The notes beneath the pieces were generated by a model that did not search any database, had not been told where the DNA came from, and saw only the letters and a list, made by a program, of their open reading frames with translations. The position numbers and the translations under genes were made by a program. This document shows positions 7,878 through 17,085 of a stretch of DNA of 64,000 bases, in pieces; within the stretch, counting starts at the first letter, position 1, and every line of letters begins with the position of its first letter. This DNA is from JAWPMT01 sp965229785 (GTDB lineage: Bacteria > Bacteroidota > Bacteroidia > Cytophagales > Cyclobacteriaceae), in NCBI GenBank assembly GCA_965229785.1, contig CBDDJS010000001.1, positions 7,006,001 through 7,070,000 on the forward strand. Direction: 5' to 3'.

Positions 7878-9461
7878 ATGAAGCAATTTGCCGAACTGAT
7901 TCAGGAGTTGGAAAATACTTCTAAAACAAATGCTAAAATCGAGTATTTGAAACGTTACTTCGAGGAAGCTCCCGAACCAGATCGTGTTTGGACCATCGCA
8001 CTTTTTACACACCGTCGCCCTAAGCGGCAGGTGAATACGCGAATGTTAGCCGAGTGGGCCATGCAGGTCGCGGTATTAGATGCCTGGCTGTTTCAGGAAT
8101 CCTACGACGTAGTTGGTGATCTGGCAGAAACGATCGCCTTGGTCTTACCAAGGCCGACGCGAGCTTATCCCGATCGTTCCCTGACGGATTGGATCGGTTT
8201 TCTGACGGAATTGGCAGGTAAAACAGATGAAGAAAAAGAAGCTTCTGTGAAACAAGCCTGGGCGGAGCTTCCGGAAGGAGAGCGGTTTGTATTCAATAAA
8301 CTGATCACTGGCGGGTTTCGTGTGGGGGTTTCTCAAAACTTGATTGTAAAGGCCCTAGCAGATTTATATGACCTGCAATCGTCAGATGTGACTTATGCGC
8401 TGAGTGGGAAATGGGATCCCGGGTTGATCACTTTTAAGGAGCTATTATTTCAACAGGGGGAACAATCGAGTTCCAAGCCTTATCCATTTTACCTCGCATA
8501 TCCCATCGAAGGTGAGGTCGGTGATTTGGGTAATGCGGAATACTGGTCGGCTGAATGGAAATGGGATGGGATCAGAAGTCAGCTGATTTTGAGAGAGGGG
8601 ACCATGTTCCTTTGGAGTCGGGGAGAGGAGCTGATTACCGAGAAGTTTCCGGAATTGCAACCCTTGGTGGAGTTGTTGCCCGGGGGAACGGTGATTGATG
8701 GAGAATTGCTGCCAATCAAAGATGGAGTGCCCTTATCCTTCCACTTATTACAAACCCGGATTGGCAGGAAAAATGTAACTAAGAAACATTTGAAAGAAGC
8801 ACCTGCTTCGATTTTGGCGTACGACTTGCTGGAGTTTGAGGGCATTGACATTAGAAAACTCCCTTTTGTCGAGAGGAGGGAAAAACTTCGGTTGTTGATT
8901 GAAAATTCATTAAGTGATCCGCTGTTAAAATTTTCTGCTTCGCTGGAATGGACTTCCTGGAACGAATTGTCGGAACTGCGTGAAAAATCCCGGGAAAATC
9001 ACGCGGAAGGGTTCATGATCAAGCGAAAACAGTCTACCTATCAATCTGGACGAAAGCGTGGAGATTGGTGGAAATGGAAAATAGATCCCTATACCATTGA
9101 TGCGGTAATGATCTATGCGCAAAAGGGTCATGGTAAGCGCGCGGATTTATATTCGGATTACACTTTCGCCGTTTGGAAAGGTGAGGAGCTGGTACCTTTC
9201 GCCAAAGCGTATTCGGGACTTACGGATAAAGAAATGTATGAAGTGACCCAATTTGTTCGGAAACATACCCTGGAGAAATTTGGCCCTGTACGGACAGTAA
9301 CCCCTACCTTGGTGTTTGAGATTCATTTTGAAGGGATAAATCTGTCACCGAGACACAAATCGGGTGTGGCAGTGAGATTTCCAAGAATCCACCGGTGGCG
9401 TCGTGATAAAGCGGCCGCTGAAGCCAATACCATTGAAGACCTAATGACCCTATTGAATTGA
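7878..9461 (+). CDS. ATP-dependent DNA ligase of the Lhr-Core repair cluster
   Basis: 527 residues from ATG 7878 (a TTG at 7851 adds nine residues). An all-helical N-terminal DNA-binding domain covers about 1-200. Then comes the nucleotidyltransferase motif I E-W-K-W-D-G-I-R with the AMP-accepting Lys at residue 228, motif III/IIIa (ILAYDLLEFEG), motif IV (EGFMIK) and motif V (WWKWKIDP), followed by an OB-fold domain. It seals nicks using ATP. This ligase type is known from a conserved four-gene set (MBL exonuclease, ligase, Lhr-Core helicase, MPE nuclease). Here the helicase overlaps its stop by four bases; no MBL exonuclease gene lies upstream. Confidence 0.93.
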   Translation: MKQFAELIQELENTSKTNAKIEYLKRYFEEAPEPDRVWTIALFTHRRPKRQVNTRMLAEWAMQVAVLDAWLFQESYDVVGDLAETIALVLPRPTRAYPDRSLTDWIGFLTELAGKTDEEKEASVKQAWAELPEGERFVFNKLITGGFRVGVSQNLIVKALADLYDLQSSDVTYALSGKWDPGLITFKELLFQQGEQSSSKPYPFYLAYPIEGEVGDLGNAEYWSAEWKWDGIRSQLILREGTMFLWSRGEELITEKFPELQPLVELLPGGTVIDGELLPIKDGVPLSFHLLQTRIGRKNVTKKHLKEAPASILAYDLLEFEGIDIRKLPFVERREKLRLLIENSLSDPLLKFSASLEWTSWNELSELREKSRENHAEGFMIKRKQSTYQSGRKRGDWWKWKIDPYTIDAVMIYAQKGHGKRADLYSDYTFAVWKGEELVPFAKAYSGLTDKEMYEVTQFVRKHTLEKFGPVRTVTPTLVFEIHFEGINLSPRHKSGVAVRFPRIHRWRRDKAAAEANTIEDLMTLLN

Positions 9462-11929
9462 TCGAGCAGCAACCATTGGTTCAGATAGCCGAAGACTGGT
9501 TCCAGACACGAGGGTGGGAACCATTTGAATTTCAGAGAAATTGCTGGGAAGCCTATCTCAATGGAAACAGTGGTTTGCTCAATGCACCTACAGGCAGCGG
9601 GAAGACCTATGCGATGTGGATTCCCTGTGTGTTGGAATTTTTGCGCACTCATCAGCGATATGAAGTTTTACCGGAAGTGCAAATTCTGTGGGTCACGCCA
9701 CTTCGAGCATTGGCAAAGGACATACATCGCGCGATGCAGGAATTCTGTGATGAAATAGCGTTGCCCTGGAAAGTGGGCCTGCGCACCGGAGACACCCCTA
9801 GTTCCGAACGTCAGAAGCAGAAAAAGGAAGCGCCGCAGGCTTTGGTGATAACACCGGAAAGTCTGCACATTTTGTTGAGCCAAAAGGATCACCCCAACTA
9901 TTTCAAGTCTTTGAAGGCGGTTGTCGTTGACGAGTGGCATGAGATCATTGGAACAAAGAGGGGAGTAGCCACAGAGTTGGCCTTATCCAGGTTAAAAAAG
10001 CTGACCTTACAGCCCTTGAAGATCTGGGGTATCAGCGCCACTATCGGGAACTTGAAGCAAGCGGTTCGGGTGTTGCTGGGAGAAGACCTTTACAAAGAAG
10101 CGGTCTTTATCAGAGCAGAAATAGATAAACGTATTGAGATCGAGTCCATTTTACCGGATGAAGTAGAGAGTTTTCCCTGGTCGGGCCATTTAGGGACCAA
10201 ATTATTACCTAAGATCATCCCGATCATCAAGTCCAATAACACAACACTGTTATTTACGAATACCCGGTCGCAAACAGAACTCTGGTACCAGGCGATTTTG
10301 AAGCAAGCGCCCGAACTGGCGGGGATCATTGCCATGCATCACGGCAGTATGGATCACGATGTGAGAACATGGGTAGAAGATGCACTCCACGCTGGAAAAC
10401 TGAAACTGGTCGTCTGTACCTCCAGTCTCGATCTTGGGGTCGATTTTCGGCCTGTTGACCTGGTGATACAGGTGGGCGGGCCCAAAGGTGTGGCTCGTTT
10501 TCAGCAAAGGGCAGGCAGAAGTGGCCACAGGCCTGGAGAACTTTCAAAAATCTATTTCGTTCCCACTCATTCACTCGAATTGGTAGAAGGGGCTGCTCTA
10601 AGGGAAGCCGTGACTCGCGGGCAATTTGAGAGCAGAAAACCGCTTGAGAAATGCATGGACGTACTGGTACAGTACCTCCTTACCCTGGCCGTGAGCGGTG
10701 GATTTAAACCGCTGACAATCCTGGAGGAAATAAAAAACACCTTTTGTTATCGATTGCTTACCGGTTTGGAATGGAACTGGGCCCTGGATTTCATTACAAC
10801 CGGAGGAAGTACATTGGGTGAATATGATGAATATGCCAAAGTGTATCAGGAAGATGGCGTTTATAAGATCATCAACCGCAAGGCAGCTACTCAGCATCGA
10901 TTATCCATTGGTACCATTGTAGGTGATCCTTCAATGAAAGTCCGTTTCATAACGGGAGGTTATCTGGGGACGGTGGAGGAATATTTCGTGAGCAAGCTCA
11001 ATCCGGGAGATACCTTTTGGTTTGCGGGTCAGAACCTGGAGTTTGTACAGATCAAGGAGCTGACAGTGCTGGTCCGAAAGTCGAAAAAGAAAAGTGGTGT
11101 GACACCAGCCTGGGGTGGAGGGAGACTGCCGCTTTCTTCGCTTTTGTCCGACGTGATCCGTGAGAAGTTGGAGAAGGCAGTGATTGGAGAGGACCTTGAA
11201 GTCGAACTGCGAGCGATCAAGCCCATCCTGGATCTGCAGCAGAAATGGTCGATTGTGCCTCATCGGAGAGCTTTACTGGTTGAGAAAACCACGACGAAAT
11301 TTGGGAATCATATTTTTATCTATCCGTTCGAAGGCATGTTTGTGCATGAAGTGCTGGCGGGCGTCATCGCTTATAGGATCAGTAACCTGCAACGCATCAC
11401 TTTTTCCATTTCCATGAACGATTATGGTTTTGAGCTACTTTCAGATCAGGAAATCCATATCGAAGAGGCGCTGGAACTGGATTTGTTTAGTGAAGATAAC
11501 CTGATGGAGGACATCAACGAAAGCCTGAATAAGACCGAATTGGCACGTCGTAAGTTTCGTGATGTTGCGACCATTGCAGGGCTGATTTTTCAGGGTTACC
11601 CTGGGAAGAATGTAAAAGCCAAGCACCTGCAGGCATCTAGTAATATCATTTATGATGTGTTTGAAACGTATGACGGTGGCAATCTTTTGCTTAAGCAATC
11701 CATGGAAGAGGTGATGAGCCAGCAATTTGAACAGTCTCGTATGCTGGAAGCTTTCCGTCGGATCAATCAACAGGAAATTGTCTTGAAAGAAACGCCACAA
11801 CCTACGCCGTTCGCCTTTCCAATATTGGTGGATTCTCTTCGACGCCAAAACCTAAGTTCAGAAGAATTAAGTGACCGCATTGCCAAGATGCAGGTTCAGC
11901 TGGATAGATATGCAAAGGGCCACACATAA
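9458..11929 (+). CDS. Ligase-associated DEXH-box helicase, Lhr-Core type
   Basis: 823 residues. Start is a TTG at 9458 whose last two bases are shared with the ligase stop (TTGA); the first in-frame ATG comes after the P-loop and would destroy the enzyme, so the TTG is required. Motifs: Q-motif-like PFEFQ at 22-26, Walker A A-P-T-G-S-G-K-T at 43-50, D-E-W-H near 157, SAT near 195, RecA2 motifs (CTSSLDLGVDF, QRAGRSGHR) near 320-355, then the winged-helix and Lhr-Core domains. Characterised homologues are 3'-to-5' translocases that unwind DNA or RNA:DNA duplexes. Its partner nuclease PdeM is 4.4 kb downstream rather than adjacent. Confidence 0.93.
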   Translation: MIEQQPLVQIAEDWFQTRGWEPFEFQRNCWEAYLNGNSGLLNAPTGSGKTYAMWIPCVLEFLRTHQRYEVLPEVQILWVTPLRALAKDIHRAMQEFCDEIALPWKVGLRTGDTPSSERQKQKKEAPQALVITPESLHILLSQKDHPNYFKSLKAVVVDEWHEIIGTKRGVATELALSRLKKLTLQPLKIWGISATIGNLKQAVRVLLGEDLYKEAVFIRAEIDKRIEIESILPDEVESFPWSGHLGTKLLPKIIPIIKSNNTTLLFTNTRSQTELWYQAILKQAPELAGIIAMHHGSMDHDVRTWVEDALHAGKLKLVVCTSSLDLGVDFRPVDLVIQVGGPKGVARFQQRAGRSGHRPGELSKIYFVPTHSLELVEGAALREAVTRGQFESRKPLEKCMDVLVQYLLTLAVSGGFKPLTILEEIKNTFCYRLLTGLEWNWALDFITTGGSTLGEYDEYAKVYQEDGVYKIINRKAATQHRLSIGTIVGDPSMKVRFITGGYLGTVEEYFVSKLNPGDTFWFAGQNLEFVQIKELTVLVRKSKKKSGVTPAWGGGRLPLSSLLSDVIREKLEKAVIGEDLEVELRAIKPILDLQQKWSIVPHRRALLVEKTTTKFGNHIFIYPFEGMFVHEVLAGVIAYRISNLQRITFSISMNDYGFELLSDQEIHIEEALELDLFSEDNLMEDINESLNKTELARRKFRDVATIAGLIFQGYPGKNVKAKHLQASSNIIYDVFETYDGGNLLLKQSMEEVMSQQFEQSRMLEAFRRINQQEIVLKETPQPTPFAFPILVDSLRRQNLSSEELSDRIAKMQVQLDRYAKGHT

Positions 11930-11940
11930 ATGCGTGGCCC
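11917..11940. terminator. Hairpin at the convergent helicase/lipoprotein ends
   Basis: GGGCCAC (11917-11923) pairs with GTGGCCC (11934-11940), 7 bp with a 10-base loop, overlapping the helicase stop codon. No strong T-run follows on the plus side; on the minus side TTTGC follows. It probably terminates transcripts from both convergent genes. Confidence 0.5.
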
Positions 11941-11963
11941 TGCAAAAGATCTTCTATTGAAAA

Positions 11964-14186
11964 TTAAGAGGCTCCGGTACCATCATCACAATCTGCAAGA
12001 TTTCTAACTTCTGTGGTGTTTGAAGCACTACCAACAGGTGTGGCCGGATTAAAACCTACTGGAGGAATAGTCACTTCAAGTGTAACTCCTCCAAGGAATC
12101 CTGCATTGCTTGTTGTTACAAAAGCTTCCTGGCCTCCCTGAAGGACGACCTGTCCACCAACTGACCCGTCTGTGTAATCATAAGTTACCGCATTTGCTGA
12201 ATTATTTCTGAGTCTCCATCGGTATCGTTGTTGACCTCCGTTATCATAAATACCCAATGAAGAAACTTCAGGATTTGCAGGATCTACTGTGATTTGATCC
12301 AGTACCACGTTTTCCAGGGTACATGGAGGTTCGTTATCTGTAGGTTCTTCAACTTCGGGTTCTGCTTCATAAGCAGCGACAAAGTTTACGTCGAAACCAT
12401 CCGGAGTTATCGAGTTATCATCAATGATTCGTACCCAGTTGAAAGACGTGATACCTCCTAGTTCGAAGGAGTTACTGGATATAAAGGCATCTCCTACTTT
12501 GGTCCATGCAGACTCATCTTCCGCCCATACACCATAATACTTTTCATCATTGCTAGCTACATAAACTGAGGCTTGCTCACCGTAGGCAGCATATGCTTCA
12601 TCCGTGTCCTCATACTCAGGTAGTTTATTCCAGGAAGCTTCTACCACTTGTAGTCGAGTGTTTTCTGTTACGGTGACGGCTTCAGGGAATTTCATGATCA
12701 TGGATCCGCTGCCCAGGGAAGTAAATTTCAAAGGTCGGCTTCTCAAATCTGCAATGTCAGAGTTGGCGGAGTTTCTTCTGGCCTGTGTATTCACACCAGG
12801 ATTATCGTCAGACACATCATATCGATTGGTCACTTTTGAGCCTGGTCGGTAGAGTTTTACCTCGGCTAATTGTGCCCCATCGAAGAAAGGATAATAAGGA
12901 TCATCTTCTCCAATCAATCGATCATCATTATCAATCGTCATATCAAATGTCTGCGTAGCGGCAAGATCACCCCAATTGTGTCCACTTCCATTTCCAAGGT
13001 ATGAACCGTCAGCTAATTTGATTTCAGGAGAAGCCAGAAGCTCACCGGAAAGATTCCATACATTCAGGAAGTTCCTTCTATGGTGCGAAGTGAACAGCAT
13101 GTTGTCACCAGTAAGTGAAGCTCCGGTAACTCTTTCCTGAACTACACCATGGAAAGGGTTGACTTCTTTTCTGTGAAAGGCATGGCGTACGCCGCCTGTT
13201 CTGCTGCCAAATACCCGACCGGCGCTGAATTTGATCATTTGGTTTGACCAGTCCCATTCCAGATCAAGAGCAATGGCAGAATTGCCTTTCCACTGCGAAA
13301 ATGAAAGCAGTCGCTGTTGTTCAAACCCTCCGGTCTCCGTGCTATTTTGTGTAAAACAAATGTCTCCTCCCTGGAATCGAACCCGGTTGGTATTGAAAGG
13401 CGTTACATCATCGAAGTAATCTTCACCATCATCATTGGTTTCTACATAATTTTCACCATCGAACTCGAATGGCACCGCATGGAACCAAAGCTCCGGACCA
13501 CCATTATTGGAAGTTGCAAATTGGCTGGCTCCGGGAACCACTGAATCTCTCCAGGCACCCGTATCATCGTCATTCCAGATATCTGCTCCTCCTTGAGAGG
13601 GATCATTTCCGGTTCCCCAGTTGGCAACAACCCGGTAGAAACCTACTTTTCGGCCATCAGGCAATCTTTGAGGTTTTCCTGCAATGAATAAATAGCCTTC
13701 TTCATCCACATCTACCTGCGTGATTTTGCCCTTAAATCGATATTGAGGATCACGATTTACTTCACTCTCGATCACATCTTTATAAATGATGCCATCGGGT
13801 ACGTAACGTTTCGAATCGTATAAGAAGAGTTTGGCCTCTCTTACCTCACCCGTGGAAATGTTCACGATGTAAACCCGGCCTTGTTTATTCCCTCTTGAAA
13901 TGACAACTGTCAGGGTTTGGTTGTCCGGTGAGACGGTCATGTGACCTCCCTGAGGAAGGTTGTCAGTTAATAACTCAAGAGTAGCATCACCTTGCAAGCC
14001 CTGGAAATCATAGCTTACCCGGTAAATAGATGATTTGCCATTTCGGGAATCCAGCATAAAAACCTGCTGATTGAAAGGCATTCTACGCAATTCTGCGTCA
14101 ATGTTAGTGCCATCATCCTCTTGTTGACAGGACACGGCTATTCCTGTAATGAGGAGAGCAAAAAAGATTTGCTTGATGAATTTCAT
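11964..14186 (-). CDS. Large hypothetical lipoprotein, probable beta-propeller
   Basis: 740 residues from ATG 14186. It has a lipoprotein signal with lipobox A-V-S-C around residue 20 and a D/E-rich spacer, so it should be membrane-anchored, perhaps surface-exposed. The first ~450 residues repeat patterns of short beta-strands that end in turn motifs (QVFMLDSRNG, TVSPDNQTLTVV, DVDEEGYLFIAG), which is the look of a beta-propeller. The last ~120 residues form a separate beta-domain with polar repeats (GGQ, NNSAN). No catalytic motif was seen and I cannot name a family. It ends next to the helicase and is followed (upstream on its strand) by the secreted protease gene, 87 bp away. Confidence 0.75.
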   Translation of the reverse strand: MKFIKQIFFALLITGIAVSCQQEDDGTNIDAELRRMPFNQQVFMLDSRNGKSSIYRVSYDFQGLQGDATLELLTDNLPQGGHMTVSPDNQTLTVVISRGNKQGRVYIVNISTGEVREAKLFLYDSKRYVPDGIIYKDVIESEVNRDPQYRFKGKITQVDVDEEGYLFIAGKPQRLPDGRKVGFYRVVANWGTGNDPSQGGADIWNDDDTGAWRDSVVPGASQFATSNNGGPELWFHAVPFEFDGENYVETNDDGEDYFDDVTPFNTNRVRFQGGDICFTQNSTETGGFEQQRLLSFSQWKGNSAIALDLEWDWSNQMIKFSAGRVFGSRTGGVRHAFHRKEVNPFHGVVQERVTGASLTGDNMLFTSHHRRNFLNVWNLSGELLASPEIKLADGSYLGNGSGHNWGDLAATQTFDMTIDNDDRLIGEDDPYYPFFDGAQLAEVKLYRPGSKVTNRYDVSDDNPGVNTQARRNSANSDIADLRSRPLKFTSLGSGSMIMKFPEAVTVTENTRLQVVEASWNKLPEYEDTDEAYAAYGEQASVYVASNDEKYYGVWAEDESAWTKVGDAFISSNSFELGGITSFNWVRIIDDNSITPDGFDVNFVAAYEAEPEVEEPTDNEPPCTLENVVLDQITVDPANPEVSSLGIYDNGGQQRYRWRLRNNSANAVTYDYTDGSVGGQVVLQGGQEAFVTTSNAGFLGGVTLEVTIPPVGFNPATPVGSASNTTEVRNLADCDDGTGAS

Positions 14187-14273
14187 GATACGTTGATTAA
14201 GTCTATTAGGTGTGTGTCTATACAAAAGAAAGAATTTCCTGAGGAAAAGGAAGTAGTTGTTGTGTTAAGTTTT

Positions 14274-15710
14274 CTAGTTATCGACGAATAGCCGGATAAT
14301 TTCGCCAGATGGGAGTTCAAGTAAATACATTCCGCTTACGAACGAATTGACATTGTATACTTGTCTTCCCTGATAGTCTGTTGTGATTCTGGGGAAGACC
14401 TCTTTCCCTTGTGTGTCTATAAAACGAAATACGTCATTTTCTTCCGCTCCCTTGATGTAAAGGTTATTTCTGACCGGGTTGGGGAAGATTGAAAAAGTTG
14501 GTTCGGGTAGATCCATTGCTTGTTGATCTGTCAACAAGCCAATACCTATGGATCTCTCTTCTAGGATGATATTTTCGGAGCGAATAGAAGTTGAACCTTC
14601 AATGAGTTTGAACGTGGCACTTCCGCCGTTATTGATACGTATTTCTATGGGCCCACCTGAAGTAACGACTTCTGTAAACGCTAAGTAGTTTTCTTTCCTA
14701 CTTTGAAACTCTTCAGGTAGAGCCATTTGCTCATGTATGACTTCTCCTTCCTGAAACACCCGAATGGTGATCAAATCAAATGGATCTATATCCGCAATGG
14801 GTACGTAGACGCCATGGAGATTAGTGGTGGCCGGCAAATTGAAAAACTCACTGATCTCAAAGGCGGCGATATTACCGTACACAAAGGCCTGCTCTTGATA
14901 ATTGCTGATTTTTGAACGATCATAAAGTTCTTTGCCGCCAAGTTTGTTCACCGAATTTCCGGATGGATCAAGGTTAGCTTCCACGGCATTTTCCTGGAAG
15001 ATTAGGTCCAGTCGACTAAAAAAATCATTGACAGGCGCTTCTGGTGTGGAGGCTCCGGCACTCAATACCCCCACAACCCTTGACCACTGATCGAATAAAG
15101 GGGCTCCGCTGGAACCAGTGGCTGTAAATCCTTTTTCCCAGCTTTTAATCCACCAGGCACCATTTACAACCGGAATTCCACCAAAGTCCTCGATGGCGTT
15201 GTTGGTAAACAGTGCCGGCTGGTCTATGTCTTCATAATTGACAATGCTATCCCCGATCGAGGTAAAGCCATAAGTATTTAAAGGGCTGGTTGAATGGCCA
15301 TTCCATCCGGCCATATATGGAAGGAATGAATCTGGAATTGGCTCTGGTAATTCGAAAAGAGCATAGTCCAGGTCCTTGGATTCCGCCAATAATTCAAATT
15401 CGATGGTGTTCCAGGTGCTTTGTGTAATGCCTGATCCGGGAAGCCATTCCGCCCCTCCAAAAGCGAACCTTCCCAGGGCGAAATTGTCATCGAAACAATG
15501 CCTTGCTGTTAAAACAAGTTGTCGATTGCCATCATCCGTGGAATTGAGTAAGACACCATTACAGTCTCCGAATACCGTTTCAACCCTGACCAAACTTCTT
15601 CTCGTTTGTTCGGCGGATGTTACCTGTGCCAGACTGGCAAATAAAAAAAGAAGTAAAACCGTGGAAAGGCTATACTTGTTAAATAATGAAACCTTCAAAC
15701 TGGGGATCAC
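14274..15710 (-). CDS. Secreted trypsin-like serine protease with type IX sorting domain
   Basis: 478 residues from a GTG at 15710; a stop codon two codons upstream limits other choices, and an in-frame TTG at about 15698 is the alternative. A signal peptide (hydrophobic run TVLLLFLFASLA) is followed by a trypsin fold with the catalytic triad visible: T-A-R-H-C near 70, D-L-D-Y-A near 113, and G-S-S-G-A-P near 200. The last ~80 residues form a Por/type IX secretion C-terminal domain (PNPVRNNLYI, GMYLLELPSGE, IRLFVDN), so the protein should be exported by the T9SS and attached or released at the surface. It resembles lysyl endopeptidase-like proteases, but specificity is unclear. Confidence 0.88.
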   Translation of the reverse strand: MIPSLKVSLFNKYSLSTVLLLFLFASLAQVTSAEQTRRSLVRVETVFGDCNGVLLNSTDDGNRQLVLTARHCFDDNFALGRFAFGGAEWLPGSGITQSTWNTIEFELLAESKDLDYALFELPEPIPDSFLPYMAGWNGHSTSPLNTYGFTSIGDSIVNYEDIDQPALFTNNAIEDFGGIPVVNGAWWIKSWEKGFTATGSSGAPLFDQWSRVVGVLSAGASTPEAPVNDFFSRLDLIFQENAVEANLDPSGNSVNKLGGKELYDRSKISNYQEQAFVYGNIAAFEISEFFNLPATTNLHGVYVPIADIDPFDLITIRVFQEGEVIHEQMALPEEFQSRKENYLAFTEVVTSGGPIEIRINNGGSATFKLIEGSTSIRSENIILEERSIGIGLLTDQQAMDLPEPTFSIFPNPVRNNLYIKGAEENDVFRFIDTQGKEVFPRITTDYQGRQVYNVNSFVSGMYLLELPSGEIIRLFVDN

Positions 15711-15777
15711 GATTTATACTCAGATTAGTGCGTAATTTTAATTTCAATACAGATAAATAGCTAATGAAATGCGCATA

Positions 15778-15809
15778 ACCATCCAGGCCAACAACCGAGG
15801 CCGGATGGT
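15778..15809. other. 11-bp stem-loop in a divergent intergenic region
   Basis: ACCATCC-(A)-GGCC (15778-15789) pairs with GGCC-GGATGGT (15799-15809) around a nine-base loop. It lies between two genes that both point away from it, 58 bp before the DUF2147 start, so it is not a normal terminator. It could be a 5' leader structure or an operator. Confidence 0.45.
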
Positions 15810-15867
15810 GATCATGCAAATTTTCCTCCGATGAACGGATGGCTATTGGAAAAACAGATACATACCC

Positions 15868-16296
15868 ATGAAACATTGCTTAGTAGTTGTTTTAGTTGTC
15901 CTGGGCTTCGGGACCGGTCTTCAGGCTCAATCCATTGTTGGTAAATGGAAAACAGTAGATGATAATACCGGGAAGGAACGTTCGGTGGTAGAAATCTTTC
16001 AGCAAGGCGATAAATATTTCGGGAAGATTATCAAGTTTTTTCCTGAACCAGGAGATGATCCGGATCCGATCTGTGATGAATGCAAAGGAGCCAAAAAAGG
16101 CAAGAAGATTGTGGGATTACAGATCATAGAAGACATGGAGAAAGATGGCGATCAATACGATAGTGGTGAGATTCTTGATCCTGAGAACGGTAAAGTATAC
16201 GATTGCAAACTTTGGGTGGAAGATGGCAAGCTCAAAGTGAGAGGTTATTTACTGTTTTTATACCGAACACAAACCTGGCTGCCATACGATGGTTGA
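15868..16296 (+). CDS. Exported DUF2147 protein
   Basis: 142 residues with a signal peptide cut near LQAQ (about residue 20). The mature part shows the DUF2147 signature: I-V-G-K-W-K-T near the start, a G-K-I-I segment, a pair of Cys (C-D-E-C) at about 68-71, and the closing R-G-Y-L-L-F-L-Y-R-T-Q-T-W. The family is a small beta-barrel fold in the periplasm with no defined activity. Its stop overlaps the start of the PdeM gene by eight bases, so the two are co-translated although unrelated in known function. Confidence 0.88.
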   Translation: MKHCLVVVLVVLGFGTGLQAQSIVGKWKTVDDNTGKERSVVEIFQQGDKYFGKIIKFFPEPGDDPDPICDECKGAKKGKKIVGLQIIEDMEKDGDQYDSGEILDPENGKVYDCKLWVEDGKLKVRGYLLFLYRTQTWLPYDG

Positions 16297-16951
16297 GCCA
16301 TCTGCCGAAGGTGCATTTAAGATACGTTTAAAAGGGGAGGAGTTGTGGCTTCTTCCTGATAAGGCGCTTTACTGGCCCCGGGAACAGGCACTTGTCGTTT
16401 CTGACATTCATCTGGGGAAAGCCGGCCATTTCCGAAAAAATGGCATTCCCGTTCCCGCTATTGTGCATCACCATGACCTTTATATACTGACAGACCTTTG
16501 CCAAAGACTGGAGGTTCGTCATTTGATTTTTTTGGGAGACCTATTTCACAGTGACCCCAATGCGCAATGGCGACAATTTGAGGATTGGACGGGGCAATAT
16601 GCCACGGAGCGAATGACGCTGGTGAAAGGCAATCATGATATTCTGCCGGATGGCAGTTATACTGACCTTGGACTGGAATTAGTTGATGAGCTGATTTTAG
16701 GACCATTTCTATGGACTCATGAAAAAGAATTGAAAAAAGACTATTACAACATCTCGGGTCATTTGCATCCTGCGATCAGACTGAGAGGAGCGGCAAAGCA
16801 GGGTATGAAAATCCCTTGTTTCTACTTTAGTCCTGATCATGGTTATATGCCTGCCTTTGGAAAATTTACCGGACTTTACGCCCTTAAGAAGAAAAAAGAG
16901 GATAAAGCTTTCGGGATTGCAAATGGTCAAGTCTTTTCGATGGATCGATAA
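16289..16951 (+). CDS. pdeM: Ligase-associated DNA damage response endonuclease PdeM (MPE)
   Basis: 220 residues of the calcineurin-like phosphoesterase fold. All metal-binding motifs are present: D39-I-H41, G83-D84, G-N-H-D at 114-117, H144 and G-H158-L-H160. The N-terminus LLPDKALYWP and the DIHLGKAGHFRK motif are specific to the ligase-associated branch; characterised homologues are manganese-dependent DNA phosphodiesterases and endonucleases. In other genomes this gene directly follows the Lhr-Core helicase; here it is 4.4 kb away and instead translationally coupled to a DUF2147 gene. Confidence 0.9.
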   Translation: MVEPSAEGAFKIRLKGEELWLLPDKALYWPREQALVVSDIHLGKAGHFRKNGIPVPAIVHHHDLYILTDLCQRLEVRHLIFLGDLFHSDPNAQWRQFEDWTGQYATERMTLVKGNHDILPDGSYTDLGLELVDELILGPFLWTHEKELKKDYYNISGHLHPAIRLRGAAKQGMKIPCFYFSPDHGYMPAFGKFTGLYALKKKKEDKAFGIANGQVFSMDR

Positions 16952-16955
16952 CCTA

Positions 16956-16990
16956 TTGAAACGACGAAAAGTCATTTCCTATTAGCTTTG
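16956..16990 (+). promoter_or_regulatory. Candidate Bacteroidota promoter of the ECF sigma gene
   Basis: TAGCTTTG at 16983-16990 matches the TAnnTTTG -7 element exactly, and a TTG at 16956-16958 could serve as the -33 element, although the 24-base spacing is slightly long. It would give a 5' leader of about 90 bases before ATG 17086. Confidence 0.35.
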
Positions 16991-17085
16991 TCATAAACTT
17001 TTTTTAGCTTCCTTTTGATGTCGCTGGTTACCTATCTGGGTTTTGTCGTATTAAATAGTAGGATATTCATGTCCTCGCTTGCTCC

